DNA of 64,000 nt from Plectrocnemia conspersa. Lineage: Eukaryota > Arthropoda > Insecta > Trichoptera > Polycentropodidae. Shown one piece after another: positions 47,100 to 59,969 of the stretch. How positions within the stretch are numbered: the stretch's first letter is position 1; every line of letters starts with the position of its first letter. Position numbers and translations under genes: made by a program. The stretch spans positions 496,001 through 560,000 of the forward strand of contig VTFK01000123.1 in assembly GCA_009617715.1 (NCBI GenBank). The letters run 5' to 3'. The notes under the pieces were generated by a model that made no database searches, was not told the origin of the DNA, and saw nothing but the letters and a program-made list of their open reading frames with translations.

Positions 47100-48340
47100 T
47101 TTTAAATACACTTTAGAATATTGAAAACAGTAACCCAATACGTAGTGTTAAAGTGCTGGACAAAACAGTGTTAATTAACATACATTAAACTACCGTATCC
47201 TCCGAAAGATACGGTAGTTTATTTTCTCTTAAATATACGATAATCGTCACATGCTCTTAATACTAAATGTACACAACAGGAAAATAATTTGTTAGTACAA
47301 GCATATTAACAATCTGTTAGGACACGGTTAATTTGTCCGGACGAATTAAAAAACAAATTTACAACTGCAAAATAAAGAATCTTCAAGTAGTTCAAGTGGG
47401 TTAAAAATGTATTTTAACTCGGCGCGATTGAACCGCAATAACGATTTCCAATTAAATATTTTCAAAGGCGTTCGAGGGCCTCAATGGTAATAATTTATCA
47501 CAAATAATTCTATTCGTATCAAAAATCGACCTTACACGTGCTTTATTATTCCAGTTTCCATTACTGACCAAGATTCGACACGTGACACGTTGAACGATTA
47601 AAACAGATAGATAAATAGATAGTATTTTATCATTTTTTTTGGTGCCAATGTTTGTAAGCAAATGTTATTATTTTATAATGTTATCTTTAATTTTACAACC
47701 TGCACGTAGGTGCATATTCACTGTGACTATGTGAAAATAGCAAATCAATAATGCATCTAACATTATGTAATACTTATTATGCAACTCTCCCGGGAGAATT
47801 TCTTGAATTGAACCAACAGGATAAATCCAATGCATAACTATATGTATGCATATTATAAATGCCAGCAATAGCGTAGTTGCTGAATGCTTTTGTTATGATG
47901 CAAGAGGACATATAATTCTATTCCCTGTTCAGGGATGAATTTTAATATAATTCCGCTGTATTTTCTTATAAAAAAAACATAAAAAAATATTATAATACCA
48001 CAACATCAAACAATCATAACTAAAAGTCTGTTACAGTAGGTAATTGAGATTAATCTATACTTATAGATTAAAGAAAACAATAATTAAACAATATAGAATT
48101 TAATTAATCACATCTTAAATTTTATTATTGTTTGCATATTATTTTTTGTGATTGCAATATGTACATGTAACATAAAATATCGCACCAAAATTTTTTTTTG
48201 TCAATTTTTTAGATTTTCAGAAAGCTTTATGTAAAACACGTAGTATCGAACTAATTTACGAGAGTAATTACAGATATTGCAGATTTACAAACGAATTAGG
48301 CAAATATTTTCGAGAACAATTTAAATGAGCAATACATAAA
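47100..48340. other. AT-rich DNA with one strong hairpin
   Basis: No gene recognised. A 14 bp perfect inverted repeat sits at 47,186-47,221. Confidence 0.5.
47186..47221. repeat. 14 bp perfect stem-loop
   Basis: TAAACTACCGTATC at 47,186-47,199 pairs exactly with 47,208-47,221 around an 8-base loop CTCCGAAA. Confidence 0.8.
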
Positions 48341-48342
48341 AT

Positions 48343-48465
48343 AATTGTTCCATAAAACGATTTATTTGTGCATTGCTGTTGGTCAGAATATTGAACACCG
48401 TATGCAATGAATCCTTTTTAAAAAAAAAATTCGAACAATTCGTTTTATGGAAACAAAGTATTTAT
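48343..48465. repeat. short inverted-repeat element
   Basis: TTGTTCCATAAAACGA and its near complement TCGTTTTATGGAAACAA flank about 85 bp. The inside has GGTCAGAATATTGAACACC, resembling the internal hairpin of the 7.35 kb element. Confidence 0.4.
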
Positions 48466-48539
48466 TTATATGCACATATGAAATAATTCCCTGTTAAATA
48501 GCACCCAATACTGTTTATCAGACACCCTGAATTGATATA

Positions 48540-49991
48540 CACTGTGCAAAATAAAAGGGCCACTAGATTTAGTAACCTTCTTTGAATGACATTAGAACAC
48601 CCGATTTTTATCTGGTCGGCAAAATATAGAGAGAATATATCCCTTCGTTTTTTTTAGTAAATTATGCATTTTATTTTAGCAATTAAGTTTTTATTAAAAT
48701 ATAAATATTTTTTTATAAAGTTTTATTTGCGTTCGAGCTCTCCTCATTTAAACAATTATGCAGAGTTAAAAAGCTGCGATTATATAAAACTAGATTTCGA
48801 TCCTTCACTGTCGTGAGATACCGCAACTAGCGGATTTTTTATATTTATTTAGTCTCAAACGCAGTGCAACTGTTAATAAAATAATAATAAAGAAAGTAAA
48901 TTAAAAAATAGTGATTACGATTCATCTAAATATTTAGGAAGTAGGAAGGCATTATCAGAATTGTTCAAAGATCTCCGCTCATATTTTAAAATTTAAAAGT
49001 GTGCGCGGTTGTTAAGCATCTACGGAAGATATATAAAATATATAAAGATCGGAGTTGGGAAGACTGTCTTATGGAGCCATGAATCAAAATTGATCAAAAA
49101 ACTTTTATCAAACACTGTCAGAAGGCCTAAAATATTTTTTTTTAAATCGTATCATTTATAAAAAAATCATTGAGGAATTATACAAAATAACTTTTGTGTG
49201 ATCCAAATTCACTTTTACATTATGTAAATATTTTACGTATATACTTTATAAACGAAAAAAACGTATAGTTTGTATATTACGTGTTTTGAAAATAAATTAC
49301 TTTAAAACAACGCAATTGAGATGAACCATTAATTATTGCTTGTTTCCAACGTTATTATCCGCTTTTATCCGCTCTTCGCACGTAAAGGGTTAAACGTATT
49401 ACTGTTCGTGTCCAAGAACAGAGGTTAACCATTCATTATTCAGATACAAACCAATAGGAACATATAATTGTTATTTCATATATAACTTCATTGTGACTCA
49501 CGCGAGATAGCTTTATCGGGTACATCAAGTGAATTACTACTCCACTAATAACAATTGAAAGGATTAAATGATGCTGTTGAATAATAAAAAACGCCAGTTC
49601 GTTTTTCGGAACCTGGAGAAGACAGTATTTTAGCAAACTATTAATAATCATGTAAAAACATCGTTTGCTGTTTTTTTTTTTTAGCAGTAATGGTGTTGGA
49701 AACAAAAAAAAAATTGATCGGAACAATGCAGTGATCTCAATATAATTTAGTTTTTCTGGTAACATCGTCAAAAAAAAACTCCAATACTCCAATAAATTAT
49801 TTCAAATGAAAAATTATGTGATACGTTACAAAAACTATTTGAAAGTATGCTTGAAATAGTCAAGTGTGTATTACAGACATATTCAATTTTTATGTTGTAC
49901 AATATGTTTATGTAAACACACTGAATAAATAATATTTTTTTATTATTTAAAAACATTGTTGTTTCAGGTGGCCCCTTTCTTTTGCACAGTA
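48540..49991 (+). mobile_element. degenerate Tc1-like transposon
   Basis: Terminal inverted repeats CACTGTGCAAAATAAAAGGG at the left and the complement GGCCCCTTTCTTTTGCACAGT at the right, about 1.45 kb apart. In plus frames near 49,680-49,720 it reads FFSSNGVGN then GTMQ, like the Tc1 transposase GxxSxxGxGxLxFIxGTM segment. Frameshifts and stops make it inactive. Confidence 0.65.
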
Positions 49992-49999
49992 GTATGCAA

Positions 50000-51250
50000 T
50001 ATATTATTTAAAAAAAAAACAATAAAAACTACAAAATTTCTTATTATATTCCATATATTTTAGACTAACGAGTGTTTTACTAAGGATGCGATAAATTAAA
50101 TATTGACTGATATTAATTTAATTTACGTATTACCTACTGATTTATTTTAATAAATTTACTATGCTTTACTATATATGTATAATTTTATATTAAAATATAA
50201 ATTAACGTATTTTTTTAACAAAAGCATATTTAATTATAAAATTGCATTGCATAATCATAATACAACAAATACAACATAAAATAGTTTTAAAAAGAATACA
50301 TTTAAAACGTGTTTTTTTTAAATACATTTAATACACAACAAACATACAAGCTCATTTGTGAATGGTAGCGACTTTGAGCTTGCACGTTTGGTGCAGTCGA
50401 CTACAACATATACTTAAAATTAAAATACGTTCATTTCAATAAACGGTCAAAAATGTTATTTAGTTTTTATTCTATTCTCGGTTGATCGAGTTCACTTAAT
50501 TAAGACACGGAAACTTCGCGCAAGTGACAATAGTCACCTATTTCATTTTTAGCTTCAATAGAGCTCATTTTTTAATTTATACATATTCTATATTAAAACT
50601 TGTTTATACATATTATTTGATTGTATTAGATGTAATAATATGGAGAAAAAAAATATAAAAATGGTTAGTTCGGTTAAATTAGCGACGTCACTTTGCACGG
50701 GTCAAGATAAGATAAGACGAAAGTTTTAAAAGTATATTTTTTGTTAAAACTATTCTATTTTTGGTTTCTATGAAAATAGTCGACCAACCGATGGTTAATA
50801 AAACCGAACCGATTTCTCCAAAAATGCTCATCGACTACGATTTTTGTATAAATACAATTTCTTTTAAAAGTTTTTTGTTAAAACTATTCTATCTTTGGTT
50901 TCTATCAAATCTAGTATTTCGCATACGAATTATAGAAGTGCTACTTATTACTCTTTATCATAGCATAATTTTTATAAAATAGCAACAGTATCCCAGCCAT
51001 ATTTGCATTACTATTATTATTTTTTATAAAAACTTTTCAAGTAAATACATATATTTTTATATATATAGATAGACTATCACTTAAATTGAGGGACGTCCTG
51101 TTCATAAAACAAACACCAAATTCATCATTTGCAAACAATATCCGCACTGAAACCCACATACATCGCAGTTCAAACATCCATTTCGTTTACCGTTAACACT
51201 GTCATAAGACGAGAACAATATATATATGCACACACACAGGTTCGTGTGTA
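50000..51250. other. AT-rich spen upstream DNA
   Basis: No gene recognised. The segment TTAAAACTATTCTAT...TTTGGTTTCTAT is duplicated at about 50,745 and 50,879. Confidence 0.45.
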
Positions 51251-51279
51251 CCTATCTATCGTGCATATAGCTAGCGATA

Positions 51280-51770
51280 TAGCGACAGTAGGTGCTTTCG
51301 CCTACGTCACGCCGAGTAACGTGTCGCCCCACTCTGTCTCGCTCACTCGAACCGTCTCGCCGCGAAAGCGAACGAGACAGTGGGACGGACACGTCACGCA
51401 GTGACGTCACACACAACTCACGGGGCGAGGAGAAAAGAGGAACAAGTGTACGGAGAGCGACGAGAATTTTATGGCTTCTCGTCGTCTCTTGCGGCGCCAT
51501 TTTATTTTTAACGGAACGCTGCCAGCGCGCAGAGCGAGTGGCACCCGACGCTCGGTCGCCGCTGAGCGAACGAGTTCGAGAACGAAGCGGAAAATGAAAA
51601 AAAAAACTTATGCGGAAAAAATGATATAAAATAAAATGAGAACGAAGCGCGCATGCGCGCCGAGGCCGGGCAGACATCGGGCCACGAAAAACAAACAAGG
51701 AGAAAGACGGCCATTGATTCGCGCACTTTTGCCACTCGTCTCCGGCAGTAATAAAAATGAGAATCTGCAG
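51280..51770 (-). promoter_or_regulatory. CpG-rich island, probable promoter / first exon
   Basis: The most CpG-rich block outside spen coding DNA. On the minus strand a good-context ATG (AAAATGGCG, 51,500) opens MAPQETTRSHKILVALRTLV and runs into a strong donor CCCC/GTGAGT at 51,422/51,421. A CRE-like TGACGTCA lies at about 51,401-51,408, and GCGCCATTTT near 51,495. A long inverted repeat (about 51,320-51,393) brackets a GTCTCGTTCGC block. Coding use is uncertain. An alternative spen promoter is plausible. Confidence 0.4.
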
Positions 51771-51779
51771 GATATTTAG

Positions 51780-54560
51780 ATAACAAACAGTTACTACTAG
51801 GACGACAAACGAATCGAACAACCTATAACAAATACGAGTATACATTAATACAATTATATTATAATTGATCAAATATGTATTTGTCATAAGAAGAACCTTA
51901 CTTCAAAGTTAAACTCCTCCACATATCATATAACCAAAATTCGAATGACGCAAGACGTACGTAATATTGCGTCATATCAGCAATTATTATTGTATTGTAC
52001 TGTATTCTGTGTACACACTACTACTATTAGGTTTCATCGAACATATGTTTACAATTTTTAAAATGAGTAAAAAAAACAATAATGAAATTTACAGAAAATA
52101 AAGAATATCAAAATGCGATTTGTTTAATAAATCTGAACACAAACAATAAGCTGAGAAGTGGTGCCAATATTTTGATTTGAAGACTTTTGCCTAAATTTAA
52201 TTGCTTTTCGATAACAAACTTTGATTTAGTTGCTATGTATCCATCAAAATGTTTAAATGACGTCGTCGAAAGCATAATTGGGAAGTATAAAATTTAAAAT
52301 AATATAGACAGGACTAGCTGCGGCAAGAGCAAAAACGAGTGATGCCAGCTAATTAACCAAAGAGTGTCAAGTAACGTGGAAAAATCCCAGCATATAAAAG
52401 TCATTGTTGATGTTATCTCTATGAACTTTTTTTTCTTATTATGCAGTGTATTTTATTAAATCAAATTTCCTGGTTACAAATCAACAGAAATGATTATAGC
52501 GTGCTTTGGCAAATATATTTTTATATTAAATACTTCGATTCATACAACAGAGAACGGTTTTCAATTATTCTTAGTTTTCAACTATTCGAATATTGATTAA
52601 AAAATTAATGAAATATTCGAATATTTTTTAACTTATTGAATTATACAAAATATAGATAATACAATGCTGTGAGAATTAATCAGTGAGGGCGTCAAAAGAA
52701 AAATGCTAAATTTATTATTACATATTTTTTGATCAGGGACGTCATTCCATCTTTTCAAATCACTAAAATTAAGATCAGTTGCCATTGAATTAATTCAGAA
52801 AAAGTAATATAAAAATTGAAATACCTAACTGTATCAATTTTATTGTTTATACAATAGCTAATTATGTTGGGAACGAATTTAATATACATAAAGATAGGAT
52901 CCGTATCGGCGTTTGTTTTGTGCAAATTTGATATAAATTAAATAACTAGAAATAAACAAACCCAATTGAATTATTGAACTGATTGAAATAAAATATTCGC
53001 GTCTTAAAACAACAAATACACACCTGTTTTTGAGATAAGCGTTAATCGATAATAAATGGTGTGCCTTTTCAACATTTTGTTTCGTTCAACGAACGTATTC
53101 TGCGAATTTCGGTCATAATAGACACGCCGATAAATATTCTATTCTCAAATGTTTTTCAAAGCCGAAAGTTTTTTTTTCTTTTTATTGAGAATAAGCGTCT
53201 CATTGTCTTTTATTTTAAACAAAATAAAGGAGCAAAGACCATGGGGATTTTGGAGCGGCACTAGTCACTCGGGTATATTGAGAGAAAAAACGAACTATAC
53301 AAATTGTTTTTTTTTAATTCTATTCGAGATAATACAAACGAATATTTTACAAATATTCATCTAGTTTAAAATCAGGCGAATAATTGGAATATTTGATTAA
53401 GAACCCTAATTGGAACTGAACCAGATCTGTGAAGCACAATATTTTTATTGCGAATAAATAAAACTCGAGAAGGTCGTAAGAAGATATAAGGAACGAGCCA
53501 AAATAATTGCATAAAACATTTATGATGTGTGCTTGCCTCATTCTCTACAAAGTAAAGTGTCCACATGCAATCGTGAAAACGTCTTTAAACAATAAACATA
53601 AAAATAATTGATCAAAATATGGTTCAGTCATAAGTTGAGTGCGGTCTAATTTGATAGTAAAAATTCAAAGTTCAAATGTTAAGGTCTGGGAGGAAGAATT
53701 GATCGGACGAACGAATGCTAAATGAGTAGACTTTGTATTAAACCCTGACTTCACTCACTCTTTCTCTCTCTCCGAATGCAAGAGTCTGTTTCTATATTTC
53801 CTTCTGTTTCTATATTTAACATGTGACGATCTTTAAAGGATTACACGAGACAATAGTACCTAATTGTTCTCGGTATCAAGTAGCGAAATTACATAATCAA
53901 TTCATTGTATCGATCACACGGATCCCTTGTTTACACTGATTACTTCTCTATAAACAAACGTTCATATAACTCAATTCCTGCGATTAGCAAAATACCTCTC
54001 AATCATATTAAATAACATACATCTAAGAATACATTAAGACTATATAAAATAAAAACGGAAATTCGATTTCTCAACATTATCTACAACTAGGTTTCAAATT
54101 GCGTCTCATTTCGATTAAATTAATCTGTACAATCATAAAATTAGGGGTAAAAACACCCTATATAAGCACAGGAGGGTTTGATACATGGTTTTAAGAGCGA
54201 CCATTGTTGGAGATTCGCTTACATTCGCTGACATTTACTAACTTTTAAGGCAACCCTGATTTAATATGAAGGTATTCTGAAAGGTAGGCCAACAATACCA
54301 CTCATGGGTTATTAAAACTGTAGCGTTTTGGTTATTGATCCAAAAAGTTTCAACGAATATGTGGGATAGGAATGTCTGGTTCCGTGCCACTCGAATAAGA
54401 ATTCTTCTTGCCATCGCTTTGTGTTTAAGAATCGTGAATTCATTAATTGCACAATAAAGAGCAACGAACGGTAAATATTTTCGATCGCGAAGGCGAGGAA
54501 CTTTTGCAACGAGCGGCGTCACGCATCAGCTAGTACCGACGCTAACACAAATACAACAGA
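51780..54560. other. AT-rich DNA with transposon-like fragment
   Basis: Mostly AT-rich, no gene. A solo CAGGGACGTCATT end of the fold-back repeat lies near 52,735. A GC-richer minus frame at 54,238-54,522 (KVPRLRDRKYLPFVALYC) may be transposase debris, but no family could be assigned. Confidence 0.4.
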
Positions 54561-54562
54561 AT

Positions 54563-55360
54563 GCAGGGACAATATTTCAGCTTTTTCCATGGAGGGGGGG
54601 GGGGCAAAAGTTGGGCAGTCGGTGGTCGTTTTTTTATTTTTCGATTTTATAGTATTTATATATTTATATATATATAGTATTTCATTCAATGACATGCATT
54701 CTTCTGGCCAAAATTCAATGGGGGGTAAATGCCTCTACTTGCCCCCTCCAAATGATGTATCTGTATAGAATTCACGTCAAAAGCTGTCGCGCAGTGGAAA
54801 CGCTCGGTTATCTAGCGTTCATATTAAGTCTTTCTATAGCAATATTACGACTTACAATAAGTGAAAATCGAATGAAGTACACCTAAACAGAATTTTGACC
54901 AATAGGAGAGCGCAAAAAACAATTGTCCCTTCTCAGAAGTCAACAATCCACGTCAAACGCAGTAAAATCGTGTCGGCACCGTCGCAGTGGGAACGCTCGT
55001 GCTCAGAGTTCCTACTACTCCTATTGACTAAAGTTCGGTTTGAATATACTTTGACCAAGACAGAAGTCTGTAGTAATAAGGATAGATATCATATTTTTAA
55101 AACATATTGTAATATCCAAGTGCAGACAGACTATGGAGTAATATGGAGATGCGACATCATCTTTACCTCTTCAGCTTATCTTCCCCTGAGAGATAATTTG
55201 GCTTAGTTGTATTTGGACATAATGCAAGTTTGAAAACTGTAGTTAGTTTTAGAACTTTCGTTAGATCATGTTTGGGTTGGCGTAACTCTCGAATTGAGTT
55301 TCAAAATTAGCTATATTAGCCAAATAAAAAAAATAAGACATTTTAAAGCAGCATATAATT
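54563..55360 (+). repeat. dispersed fold-back repeat family, copy 3
   Basis: Collinear with copy 1: CAGGGAC start, GGCAGTCGGTGGTCGTT, TGATGTATCTGTATAGAATTC, CAATAGGAGAGCGCAAAAAA near 54,899, GTGGGAACGCTCG near 54,987, and AAAGCAGCATATAATTTTACT at the end. It has a poly-G run near 54,592. Its internal 54.9-55.2 kb part recurs inverted at about 10 kb. Confidence 0.65.
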
Positions 55361-55590
55361 TTACTATCGCAGTAAAATTATATTTTCGCTAGAAGAAATA
55401 TATATTTACTGGTAAAAATGTATTTGGACTAGTGAAAATATTACTTCACCGATAAAAGTATGTAAATGTATACTTTACTACGTATGGAAATGTTGAAATC
55501 GTATAATTTTACTAGAGAATGCCAGATAAATTATATTTTCTCTGGAAAAAATATATATTTATCGATGAAAATGTATTCTAATATGATTTT
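55360..55590. repeat. diverged tandem duplication, about 145 bp
   Basis: Units begin near 55,360 and 55,503. Each has TTTTACTA..., TAAATTATATTTTC and GAAATATATATTTA/AAAATATATATTTAT followed by AAAATGTATT. Confidence 0.55.
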
Positions 55591-55634
55591 TTTAAATTTT
55601 CTTTGAGGGATTATCTGAAAATTTTTGGTTTAGA

Positions 55635-55750
55635 ATCAGGGACGTCATTTAAGCGTTTTACATGGAGGGGGGGAGTTGATTCGATTTCATTAAACGGCAT
55701 GCATTTTTCTGGCCAAATCTCCCCAATCGCGAATACCGTCCCTGACAGAA
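55635..55750 (+). repeat. fold-back repeat family, 5' fragment
   Basis: Starts AATCAGGGACGTCATTTAAG, has a G-rich run near 55,664 and GCATGCATTTTTCTGGCCAAA, matching the 5' part of copy 3. It ends near CCGTCCCTGACAG, possibly the other terminus. Confidence 0.5.
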
Positions 55751-55759
55751 TGTTTTGGA

Positions 55760-57400
55760 ACATGCAGTATTTCGGCTTGTCAAACAAAGGAGTTATTCTT
55801 CAACAGGATACGTTCGCCCTCGCGGCCCAAAAACAACGCACAAAACGCTTCAGATGCTAAATTCAGAGAGACGCATCCTCATCTGACTTTCGCTGCGACA
55901 TGACAAAACGTCTGGGCTGACAACGCTGATGAGTCAGCCCTAATGTGGCTACCGACTAAAATTAACTGATAAAATTTGTATGTCGGCTTACCGTGACTAA
56001 TTATTAAAACAAATCTAACTTTTATTATATGTGCACGTATAATTACCACTGTTTTATTCTAAATTACCTTAGGTATAGAATCAAGCTATTTTCCCGAATC
56101 TTTTTTGAGTGATATTTAAATTCTGAGTGAGCAAACAACCTCACAACAAATAATTGTACGCGTATATAAATATATGCGGTAAAACTAAAACGAGCCTTTT
56201 AACCGTTGTATGATTAGTAAATAATATAAGCCAAATAAACAAATAAGTACAATACTCATTAATTGGTACAGTAGTGAAATTATAATGATTGGAACAATCA
56301 TATAAGATTGTGAAAATAATTCCAAACAGTAACTACGAAAAACAATAGTCTATTTAAATTTTTAGCTTTAATAAAAAAAATAAGGATTGACAAATCAAAT
56401 CAATACACTTCTTATGACAAAGAAAATATTAGATTTGCGGCGCATTTTTAATAATTGAAAGTACTATATTTCACAAAAAAGTATTGGTTGAGAAGAGTCA
56501 TATAACCGGAAGGCAATGTTTAACACCCGGTTTAGAAGATTTTCTGTATTTTATTTATTTATACTAATTTAGAATATTTTCGTGTATGATGCTGGGAATT
56601 ACGAGCGGATACATTGAAAAAGTATTGATAGTTTAAAAATATATTAAATTTGTACAAAATTTTTTTATTCAAAATTATTATTTATCACCCTAAAAATCTT
56701 AATATATAATTATTTGGCAAGAATTTTATCATATAATAAAATTTTAATTTTACATATTTATGTATTATAAAGTATTTAAAATACTTATAATACATAAATA
56801 ATATTAATCAAACGTGCCGTGGCAAGTTTGTTTAAATTGAAAACGATAACGATAAACGATTTTGGTCATCAAGCTAGAATAACAAAATAATCGAGATAAA
56901 AAAACAGAAGATATTATGCAGAAACACTCATGTTTACTCATGAATAGCCACGTGGATTTTAGAAAGCAGACGAATCAACTGTCATCAATTACCACAACAA
57001 AAATCAAGTAACGTCTAGAAAAAATACTCATGGCTTCGCATTGAATAAGACAACTTTAATATACAAATGGGCACGTTATAAGTTAAGCTTTCACTAAGGT
57101 ATGTATACGGAATCGAAGTTAAATATCAATACGATTGATCCTACATTTGCAATCATTCACGAACTCGTTTGACGAAGTAATTCATGAATTAAAGAAACGT
57201 AATAGACATCTAGCCCGACATTATCACTTGCATTTTTATTGTATATATATTGTAATAAATTATGTGTTAAATAAACGAGAGATAATTCCTAAGAAATATA
57301 CTTTTTACGTATTTTTTTTCGAAATATCTATAATATTTATTTTTTAAATTGAAAATAGATATGTAACAAAAAAAATGTACTGTTGATACTCTTCCACTCT
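55760..57400. other. AT-rich DNA with long near-palindrome
   Basis: No gene recognised. It holds a 44 bp near-palindrome at 56,756-56,799. Confidence 0.5.
56756..56799. repeat. 44 bp near-perfect AT palindrome
   Basis: ATTTATGTATTATA and its complement TATAATACATAAAT flank AAGTATTTAAAATACTT, itself palindromic, so the whole segment can form one hairpin. Confidence 0.8.
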
Positions 57401-57419
57401 CACATTTCTAGTCCTTAGA

Positions 57420-57720
57420 TTGCACAAGCTTCAAACGGACGATGCATCAACAAACGGTACGAGCGTTCCGCCATATTTATGTATGTCGTGTTTGTACGCG
57501 GACAAATTAAATAATTCGCGCTGCTAGTAACGGCGACCCGACACGGACCGAGAAACTTTTGCAAATTTGAGCACACGCAGCACATTCGAGTTTAGGGGGA
57601 AAAGGTCCGCAGGGACCAATACGCAGGCGGGTTTGGCAGCGGTAGCGGTCCCTACCTACCTACTGCGGGTTTTACATACATGCATACACATAAACCCGCA
57701 ACGCTTGGAATATTTTTATT
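57420..57720. promoter_or_regulatory. GC-richer island, function unknown
   Basis: A non-coding GC-richer block with CpGs and an inverted GGTCC/GGACC arrangement around GCGGGTTTGGCAGCGGTAGC. It lies 0.5-0.8 kb left of the core-promoter match at 58.24 kb, so it may be part of the same regulatory region. Confidence 0.25.
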
Positions 57721-58240
57721 GAAATCGAGAGAGGCGCAACAACAATCGGCGCAGATAACCTCGCCTATATCGCCACAAAAATAAATCATAAAAAACACGT
57801 CCGTCCAACTCTATTGTGCTCCGAACAAAACGAAGATAACCGGTGTAATAAATAAAATCATTATCGGATGCAGACGACGCGACGTTTATGGAGAACGTTA
57901 AACTTTTACGTCGGATTGCGGTAGTACTGTTATTGTCGAATTAAAGTGTGGTAAATAAATGAATATATATATATTATAATCTATATGCAGCAAGAACAGT
58001 TCGAGTTATAATTAATAATACGAGGGCTGCATAAAATAATTTAATTCTAAAATAAGCAGCAATATTATTTTTGTAAAGAATAGAGCGCCGAGCGGCAACG
58101 TCGGACGTTCAACAATAACATCTATGTGTGTCCCGCTTTTACTCGGTGGTGTAACAGAAACAGTCAATAACGCGAGCGAGCGAGATGGGGCTATACGGCG
58201 CGCAGTGGGGGTAAGCTCAACGGTGCCATGGCAGCGCAGT

Positions 58241-58275
58241 TCAGTCGCGACGTGTCCGTCGTGGGGTACAGTCGT
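58241..58275 (+). promoter_or_regulatory. candidate core promoter: Inr + DPE
   Basis: TCAGTC (initiator, A+1 at 58,243) is followed at exactly +28 to +33 by AGTCGT (58,270-58,275), matching the arthropod DPE consensus RGWYVT. It sits in a CpG-richer block (58,080-58,300) with no TATA box seen. Any transcript would run on the plus strand, away from spen. No coding exon was firmly linked to it. Confidence 0.4.
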
Positions 58276-58439
58276 GTGAGCTGCGCTCGTAGAACAAAAA
58301 TTAAAAAAAAATCAAAATCTACCCGCCCCACCCCACATACATAAATCGTCTTATTGCGACGGTTACACACATAAACCAAATCGTATTTTAAACGCATCGC
58401 AAGAAGCGAGAGTTACGTGCCAGTAGAATCTACACGATT

Positions 58440-59960
58440 CTAGAACGTTCGATGGAACGAAAGACTGGTTTTTCAAACAATTCGATATTTATAACACTGA
58501 AAGGAAGGCGAATATAAATATACGTTGGCGAGCGCAGAGTGAAAACGGCTATAGCAATACGAAAATCGATAACATTCCGAATGTGCTCAATGTATATACA
58601 ATATAGTACGAACGGCTATGTCGGCTCAAATTGGAAAGGGACGATGGATTTCGCATGACGCCATACTGCACTATCGCTGAAACTTCTAATATGCCGATAT
58701 AAAAAAATATTTACTTTAAAATAAAGGTATATATGTGGGAATCGTAGTTTATTAGGAAATAGCTTCATCGACACATGCTATGACTATTATTAGTTTGAAT
58801 AGATTGATGCGAGCGAGTGACGCAAAAATGCGTCAATTGGAGCAGAGCCAAATTTGTTAATGACGTAAATTGGAAACACCCGTTGTTGAATATTTATTAA
58901 AAATAACTCGACAGAAGAATGTTAAAACGATTTCAAATGCAAGTTTGGTCGTATTTAATTATTATTAACTAAATAAAATTATATATTTTATTTGAATAGA
59001 GATTACAACCAGTGGTCACGTACACAACATTTGCAATATTTGTATTGCGGTGGTGATGAGACTAATATAGCGCAACTGAGAGCTATTAAAAGATGAAAAC
59101 AATCCACAATTACGTCATCGATTCATTTATAATTACCATTAGCAAGCAAACGTGAAATAATTGAACGAATTTGTACAATAACTAATTTACAAGACATGAC
59201 TCACATATTGAGCATTTAATCATTTCATATATTGCAATATAAAAGCAAGAAAATGTAGTTACAATCAAATCGACAGAAGCACGTCGATTTTAGATTTGCC
59301 CCGCAGAGCATCAAATACGTATAAAAATAATAATATTTCGAATACTAATAAATAACATATATTAGGAACGTGTGAAGAAATTTTATATGCAACGAATATT
59401 AGGAAAGTAAGTCACAAGCAGCGCAGCGCGAAATTTTAATTTAAAAATGGCCGTGTAAAAATACTTTTTGCGATCATTCTAAAGAATTCTATTGGCAATG
59501 TATCATTTTTTAATGGAAATAAAAAATATTAATCCGCATCAAAATGCCACAAGAATTGTAAAAAATAAAATAGCTATAACTGCACAAATTAGGATACGAT
59601 TAATGCATAAATAGTGGGGGTCGAATTAACTTACATAAAAATTAGGTTACGTAAAGGTTTCTAGTTCACGCTAATTATTTAAATAGTATTGTAAAACACG
59701 CGATATAAGGTTTGAAAATCAATATGTGCATCAAAAACGTTATATTATACACATATTATATATATACGTATGAAAGAATATTAGCATAACGGCATTTACG
59801 TTAGATTTATCTATAACAAAACAGTCTCACGGAACGTTAATGAATTCAGTTATTAAATTTGAATGCGCTCGTTAATCAAAAACAGCAGTTTCGAGTAACT
59901 GTATAAAATTTATGAACTTTTAAAATACAATCAGTCAATGTGCGCACACATACGGCAGAG
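58440..59960. other. AT-rich DNA, nothing assigned
   Basis: No gene, RNA or bounded repeat recognised. Confidence 0.5.
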
Positions 59961-59969
59961 ACATAAATA

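Noticed and set aside
51252..51887. 211-codon minus-strand open frame over the CpG island
   Set aside because: It runs from AT-rich DNA through the GC block without domain signal and crosses a strong splice donor. Promoter/first exon is the simpler reading.
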